NCBI GenBank assembly: GCA_946647055.1 | Contig: CAMPCT010000064.1 | Span: forward strand, 1-9,438 | DNA: 9,438 bases | Direction of reading: 5' to 3' | From: an uncultured Atopobium sp. | GTDB taxonomy: Bacteria > Actinomycetota > Coriobacteriia > Coriobacteriales > Atopobiaceae | Shown: in pieces, positions 5,749-9,438 of the stretch | How the letters are laid out: every line of letters begins with the position of its first letter | Numbering within the stretch: position 1 is the stretch's first letter | Program-made: the position numbers and the translations under genes | The notes under the pieces: model-generated | Seen by the model: only the letters and a program-made list of their open reading frames with translations | What the model was told of the DNA's origin: nothing | The model's database searches: none

Positions 5749-6552
5749 ATGAGCGGCGACCAGATGGGCTTCCTCACGCCGGAGCCCGTTCTCTACCACG
5801 GGCATGCCACGGGCTTCGCGCTGTTTGGCGCGGGGCATTTGGTCTCGCTCGCGATGAGCGCGGCGCTGGCGGCGGTGCTAATCACGTGTTACCTGCACTT
5901 GCCCACCGATGCACAAGGCCCCTCCCCCGCCCGTCGCCACCAGCTCCTCGCCATGTCCGGCACCGCTTGCGCCATCCTACTCGCAAAGGACCTGTGGTAT
6001 CTCGCGCTTGGCCTCTTCGAGCCGCTTTTCTGGCCGCTGCACGTGTGCAACCTATGCGAGCTCGTCGCCTTGCTCTATGCGCTCTCCCCCACCTCGCGCT
6101 TGGGCCTGCGCATGGCCGACCTGCTCTTTTGCTGGGGCATCACGGGCAGCCTCGGTGCCCTGCTCTTCCCCGGCTGGGCCTACTACTGCCCCACCTGGAG
6201 CCTGGCCTCTATCTGCGGCTTCGTCGAGCACGCGCTCGTCCTTGCCTGCGCGCTCTGTTCCCTTGTGGGCGGTGACTACGCGCCACGCCCGAGCCGCGTA
6301 TGGTTCCCCCTCGTGGCAAGCGTCGCGTGTGGGGCGGTCTTCCGCATCGTTAACCCGCGTCTGGGCACCAACTTCTTCTTCGTCACCAACCCCGCTGCCG
6401 CCGGCGGACCCGGCCCCTGGTTGCTCGCCACCTTGGGCGACCCCGACTTTCTCGCAGGCTACTTGCTCCTGGTCGTTGCCCTGTGGGCGGCGACGTACCT
6501 TGCCTGGCGTGCTATCGTTTCCCCAAACCACCGAAGGGAGCCCCATGCTTGA
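5749..6552 (+). CDS. YwaF/TIGR02206-type integral membrane protein
   Basis: A 267-residue protein with about six to seven hydrophobic segments (roughly 22-48, 68-90, 95-113, 122-143, 150-174, 186-202 and 235-256). Motifs resembling the YwaF/TMEM164-like family are W-P-L-H-V-C-N-L-C (95-103), W-G-I-T-G-S-L-G-A-L-L-F-P (129-141) and the F-V-T-N-P ... G-P-W segment (211-224). The bacterial family has no established biochemical function that I can state. The ATG at 5749 has AGGAGGT five bases upstream, one of the best ribosome sites in the window. The following acetyltransferase gene overlaps its last 8 bp, so the two are co-transcribed. I see no functional link to the peptide cluster, which points away across a shared spacer. 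The membrane call is firm; the family call is moderate. Confidence 0.75.
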   Translation: MSGDQMGFLTPEPVLYHGHATGFALFGAGHLVSLAMSAALAAVLITCYLHLPTDAQGPSPARRHQLLAMSGTACAILLAKDLWYLALGLFEPLFWPLHVCNLCELVALLYALSPTSRLGLRMADLLFCWGITGSLGALLFPGWAYYCPTWSLASICGFVEHALVLACALCSLVGGDYAPRPSRVWFPLVASVACGAVFRIVNPRLGTNFFFVTNPAAAGGPGPWLLATLGDPDFLAGYLLLVVALWAATYLAWRAIVSPNHRREPHA

Positions 6553-7069
6553 CATGCGCCTTGCGACCCCAGACGACCTCGACCGCACCTGTACCCTCTT
6601 TGACGAGGTCATGGCACACCAGGCTCAAGACGCCTACTCACCCGGCTGGACCCCGGGCATCTACCCCACCAACGACGACCTGCGTGGCCGCATCGAAGCC
6701 CGCGAGATGTACCTCGGTTTCGACAGGGACACACCGGCCGCAGCGGTGGTGCTCACGCACGAGGAAGACCCGGAGTATGTTGGCGCCCCTTGGCCCAGTG
6801 GTGCCGTAGGCGATGAGGTGAGCGTCATCCACCTGCTGGCCATTCACCCGAGCATGCGTGGGCGAGGCCTGGGCAGGGAGGTTGTCACCTGGTGCATAGA
6901 GACCGCCCGAGGTTGGGGCAAGAGGGCAATACACCTGGACGTCGTTCCCGGCAACCTCGCCGCCAGCCGCATCTACACGGCATGTGGTTTCGACTTGGTC
7001 TTCCACCACATGGTGCACTACGAGGACCTGGGCGACACCAACCTCGAGATGTACGAGCTGGTCCTGTAG
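6545..7069 (+). CDS. GNAT-family N-acetyltransferase
   Basis: A 174-residue protein of normal length for the family. Strand I-H-L-L-A-I-H-P (95-102) leads into the acetyl-CoA pyrophosphate loop R-G-R-G-L-G (105-110). This is followed by the helix of motif A and by L-D-V-V-P-G-N-L-A-A-S-R-I-Y-T-A-C-G-F (131-149), the usual motif B with the Asn and the Tyr/Gly-Phe end. It should transfer an acetyl group from acetyl-CoA to an amine; the substrate is not predictable. The ATG at 6545 overlaps the upstream gene by 8 bp and has AGGGAG four bases before it. A second in-frame ATG at 6554 is possible but has poorer spacing. The gene ends 9 bp from the convergent HD/ADP-ribosylglycohydrolase gene. Confidence 0.9.
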   Translation: MLDMRLATPDDLDRTCTLFDEVMAHQAQDAYSPGWTPGIYPTNDDLRGRIEAREMYLGFDRDTPAAAVVLTHEEDPEYVGAPWPSGAVGDEVSVIHLLAIHPSMRGRGLGREVVTWCIETARGWGKRAIHLDVVPGNLAASRIYTACGFDLVFHHMVHYEDLGDTNLEMYELVL

Positions 7070-7078
7070 GCCTCTTCC

Positions 7079-8647
7079 CTATGCCTTGTACCGACAGTAC
7101 CTGTCAACCCAGGCCTCGTCATGGTAGGGGCCGTCCTCTGTCATCTGGCAACGGTCGCAGAGGTCCCGCGCAACCTCAAGGATCACATCGCGCAGTTCCA
7201 CGTCGTCCCACTCGGGGCCGATCGCCTCGATGCCAAGCAGCGCACCCAAAATGTTTCCGCAGATGGCAGCTGTCGAGTCGCTGTCTCCGTCGTGGTTTGC
7301 CGCCGAGATGATGGCCTCACCAAAGTCATCCGCATGGCGCAGCGCCGAGAAGACCGCGATGGCAAGCGCCTGCTCGCCAACCCAGCCCCCGCCCAGCTGG
7401 AGGATGCAAGGCTGGTCCTCCTCGTCGCACGAGGCGAGCGACATGGCCTGGTCGAGCAGCTGGGCCATGTAGGAGGCATCCTGGAACACCTCGGGGAACC
7501 ACGAGGGCAGCAGCCTGATGGCATCACGCACGATGGCCTCGAGCTCCCCACGGGGGTCATCACAGCCATCCGCCACGTCGAAGGCGCAGCGGTTCACCAG
7601 GTAGCAGAGAACACCCGCGGGAATCCAACCCAAGGGATGCCCATGGGTGAGCGCCCCCATCGCCGCCCCCTCACGCACGAGATTGGTTGCGTCGTCACCT
7701 TCCCGCACGGCCCTCCCGGGAAAGAGCCCCCAAGGGGCAACGCGCATGACGCCGCCACAGCCCTTGCTGTCGTTGATGCGGTGCGTCATGCTGCCCCCGC
7801 CACCGGCGTAGAGCGCGCTCATGCAGGTGTTGCCCGGGGCGCGGCCCACATGGAGCGCATCAACGTCGAGCAGCCAGCAGACACCGGGGTTGCCTATGTC
7901 GCCCCAGCTCTGCGTGGCAAGCCAGTCCAGATAGGCGGAGTTGACATACGAGGCATAGCGCGACGTGCTGCCCTCCAGCTTGCGATGCGTGTCACCCACA
8001 AGCAGGCCATTCGCCGTGAAGAGCGTCATCTGCGTGTCATCCGAGAAGTGCGCGCCTGGCCCCTCGAGCGAACGGATGCCACCCTCCCCGTACTCGCTGA
8101 CGATCCGCGCGAAGGAGTCGAACTCCACCGCATAGCCCAAGGCGTCGCCCACGGCTCCGCCCAACAGACAGCCCTGGTACCTTCCCAGGCGGCGCTCGTT
8201 CTCCTCGATGCGCTCGTACGCCTCGAGCAGCTCCCGCGCGCCGCGGTACTTGGCGAGGCGCTTAAGGTCTGCCTCCCCGGGCTCTCCGTCCAGGCGCGAG
8301 AGGTCCGAGTTGTGGGCAAGGTCGGCAAGCTTGACCTTGCGAGCCACCGGGTCCTTGGCAAGGCGGCGCACATACTCCAGGTAGGGGACGCCGGGGTCGT
8401 GCGTCATGAGGCCACAGGTCTCGACATACTCCGCGGGAATGCCCGCCGAGACAAGGTCAGCGGGCCCCAGAGGCGTGTCCTCCATGACATCGTGGAGCAG
8501 GGCGACGCAGGTCTCGTGCTCGGTCTCCATCTGCTCGGCGAGGTGGAACGGATGGAACACATAGGGCAAACCCGACTTGTCTACCTGTTCCTTGTGTGCG
8601 TCGAAGCAGAGCCTGAGGGCTGCCTTGGTGGCTGGCGTATAGAGCAT
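7079..8647 (-). CDS. Fusion of RelA/SpoT-like HD hydrolase and ADP-ribosylglycohydrolase (DraG/ARH)
   Basis: A 522-residue two-domain protein. Residues 1-150 resemble the HD hydrolase of RelA/SpoT and small alarmone hydrolases: F-H-P (31-33), L-H-D-V-M-E-D-T (51-58) and V-K-L-A-D-L-A-H-N-S-D (105-115), giving His32, His52-Asp53 and Asp109 as likely metal ligands. No synthetase domain is present. Residues 155-480 are DraG/ARH-like: G-C-L-L-G-G-A-V-G-D-A-L-G (159-171), F-S-D-D-T-Q-M (201-207), N-T-C-M-S-A-L, S-K-G-C-G-G-V-M-R-V-A-P and H-D-G-D-S-D-S-T (452-459), which carry the paired metal sites. Family knowledge suggests removal of pyrophosphate from (p)ppGpp-like nucleotides and cleavage of ADP-ribose from protein or a small molecule. 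Both active sites look complete. The ATG at 8647 has GGAGGT 6 nt upstream (8659-8654). A joint role in reversing nucleotide-based stress or toxin modification is inference. Confidence 0.88.
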   Translation of the reverse strand: MLYTPATKAALRLCFDAHKEQVDKSGLPYVFHPFHLAEQMETEHETCVALLHDVMEDTPLGPADLVSAGIPAEYVETCGLMTHDPGVPYLEYVRRLAKDPVARKVKLADLAHNSDLSRLDGEPGEADLKRLAKYRGARELLEAYERIEENERRLGRYQGCLLGGAVGDALGYAVEFDSFARIVSEYGEGGIRSLEGPGAHFSDDTQMTLFTANGLLVGDTHRKLEGSTSRYASYVNSAYLDWLATQSWGDIGNPGVCWLLDVDALHVGRAPGNTCMSALYAGGGGSMTHRINDSKGCGGVMRVAPWGLFPGRAVREGDDATNLVREGAAMGALTHGHPLGWIPAGVLCYLVNRCAFDVADGCDDPRGELEAIVRDAIRLLPSWFPEVFQDASYMAQLLDQAMSLASCDEEDQPCILQLGGGWVGEQALAIAVFSALRHADDFGEAIISAANHDGDSDSTAAICGNILGALLGIEAIGPEWDDVELRDVILEVARDLCDRCQMTEDGPYHDEAWVDRYCRYKA

Positions 8648-8697
8648 GATGGCACCTCCAGAGTATGCGTGTCGGGCTCCCCGCGAATGTCCCCCTG

Positions 8698-8703
8698 ATG
8701 ATA
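8698..8703 (-). promoter_or_regulatory. Candidate -10 box of the HD/ADP-ribosylglycohydrolase gene
   Basis: On the minus strand TATCAT matches the -10 consensus at five of six positions and would give a leader of about 45 nt before the ATG at 8647. No good -35 box lies at the right distance. Confidence 0.25.
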
Positions 8704-8720
8704 GTCGGTTGGGACGACAA

Positions 8721-8740
8721 CATGGGTATAGTGTCCCATG
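8721..8740 (+). promoter_or_regulatory. Inverted repeat around a -10 box between divergent genes
   Basis: A perfect 6-bp inverted repeat CATGGG-N8-CCCATG contains TATAGT (8727-8732), a five-of-six -10 match for the rightward methyltransferase-like gene. A start near 8739 would be followed by AAGGAGG (8745-8751) and the ATG at 8755. The -35 region is poor, which would fit a regulated promoter. It may be an operator; a chance palindrome of this size is also possible. Confidence 0.4.
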
Positions 8741-8754
8741 ACGGAAGGAGGGTC

Positions 8755-9426
8755 ATGGACCGCGACCTCATCATTCAGGCGCTCGCCAAGCTTCTCGCAG
8801 GCATCGTCGTCATGGGACTCCTGCTCTTCGTGCCGGCGGGCACCGCAAGCTGGTGGAACGGACGGCTGCTCATGGCCGTGCTCTTCATTCCCATGGCATT
8901 GGCTGGCATCGTGATGCTCCTCTTCGCTCCCGACCTCCTCCGCAGCCGCCTGAACATGCGCGAGGAGCAGGGAGACCAGCAGCTCGTCATCAAGCTCTCC
9001 GGCCTCATGTTCGTGGCCGCCTTCGTGGTGGCGGGCCTGGGATTCCGCCTTGGCTGGCCCACCCTCCCCCGCTGGGCATCGCTTGCCGGAGCCCTCGCCT
9101 TCCTCGTGGGCTACATCCTGTTCGCCGAGGTGCTGCGCGAGAACGCCTACCTCTCGAGGACCGTCGAGGTCCAGGAGGGCCAGCACGTCATCGACACGGG
9201 CCTCTATGGCATCGTGCGCCATCCCATGTACGCCGCGACGCTCCTCATCTTCCTCTCCATGCCCATCATCCTTGGCTCGCTCCCCTCGCTGGTCATCATG
9301 CTGACCTATCTCCCCATCATCAACCTCCGCATGGACGGGGAGGAGCGCGTCCTTTCCGAGCAACTCGAGGGTTACACGGACTACCTGCAGCACGTTCGCT
9401 GGCGCGTCATTCCGCACGTCTGGTAG
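8755..9426 (+). CDS. Isoprenylcysteine carboxyl methyltransferase (ICMT/PEMT)-like membrane protein
   Basis: A 223-residue protein with hydrophobic segments at about 8-28, 38-58, 81-98, 107-125 and a hairpin at 160-188. The signature of the ICMT/PEMT-like methyltransferase fold lies near the end: T-G-L-Y-G-I-V-R-H-P-M-Y (148-159), then R-M-D-G-E-E-R-V-L (192-200), the Y-x-x-Y of G-Y-T-D-Y (206-210) and R-W-R-V-I-P (215-220). The R-H-P and E-E residues bind S-adenosylmethionine and substrate in characterised relatives. Bacterial members methylate varied or unknown lipophilic targets, so the substrate is not named. The ATG at 8755 is preferred because AAGGAGG stands just upstream, although the spacing is short. 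In-frame ATGs at 8665 and 8722 would extend the protein by soluble residues through the presumed promoter. Confidence 0.82.
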   Translation: MDRDLIIQALAKLLAGIVVMGLLLFVPAGTASWWNGRLLMAVLFIPMALAGIVMLLFAPDLLRSRLNMREEQGDQQLVIKLSGLMFVAAFVVAGLGFRLGWPTLPRWASLAGALAFLVGYILFAEVLRENAYLSRTVEVQEGQHVIDTGLYGIVRHPMYAATLLIFLSMPIILGSLPSLVIMLTYLPIINLRMDGEERVLSEQLEGYTDYLQHVRWRVIPHVW

Positions 9427-9438
9427 GCATCACGTCGC

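Noticed and set aside
5508..5777. Small minus-strand frame beginning with a hydrophobic, signal-like stretch
   Set aside because: It overlaps the start and ribosome site of the YwaF-like gene and the whole divergent spacer, and then turns into out-of-frame sequence of the PqqD-like gene; no good ribosome site.
7060..7090. Possible bidirectional terminator between the convergent genes
   Set aside because: Only 9 bp separate the stops, and neither a GC-rich hairpin of useful length nor a T run is present.
7121..8698. Plus-strand open frame of 525 codons
   Set aside because: Antisense to the HD/ADP-ribosylglycohydrolase gene with its intact motifs; no recognisable domain.
8581..9417. Minus-strand open frame rich in Glu, His and Asp
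   Set aside because: It mirrors the methyltransferase-like membrane protein, whose R-H-P and E-E-R motifs mark the true strand, and is low-complexity.

Overview
The window is GC-rich and densely coded, with almost no intergenic space and good Shine-Dalgarno sites. The GC content and gene families would fit a high-GC anaerobic actinobacterium such as a member of the Coriobacteriia, but no rRNA or marker gene is present, so this placement is an inference.

Left part (1-5593, minus strand). Six genes are packed head to tail and read leftwards, with gaps of at most 10 bp or overlaps, so they look like one transcription unit. In order of transcription they are: a PqqD-like RiPP recognition protein with an apparent twin-arginine signal peptide (5150-5593); a radical SAM/SPASM peptide maturase (3739-5142); a 121-residue peptide with 13 cysteines, 12 of them in six C-x-C pairs (3384-3749); a lipoprotein with TPR-like helices (2564-3373); a second radical SAM enzyme with a B12-binding-type N-terminal domain (1183-2553); and a peptidase-U32-like protein cut by the window edge (1-1186). 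The set reads as a biosynthetic cluster for a ribosomally made, radical-SAM-modified Cys-rich peptide (RiPP). I do not recognise the precursor as a named RiPP class. The exported-looking recognition protein, the lipoprotein and the second radical SAM/U32 pair are unusual partners.

Middle (5594-7069). A 155-bp divergent spacer separates the cluster from two plus-strand genes: a YwaF/TIGR02206-type membrane protein and an overlapping GNAT acetyltransferase. They look like ordinary accessory or housekeeping genes.

Right part (7079-9426). A minus-strand gene encodes a fusion of a RelA/SpoT-like HD hydrolase domain to an ADP-ribosylglycohydrolase (DraG/ARH) domain. It is convergent with the GNAT gene, with only 9 bp between stop codons. 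Divergent from it across 107 bp is an isoprenylcysteine-methyltransferase-like membrane protein, whose candidate -10 box lies inside a perfect 6-bp inverted repeat. No RNA gene, CRISPR array, insertion sequence or clear intrinsic terminator was seen.
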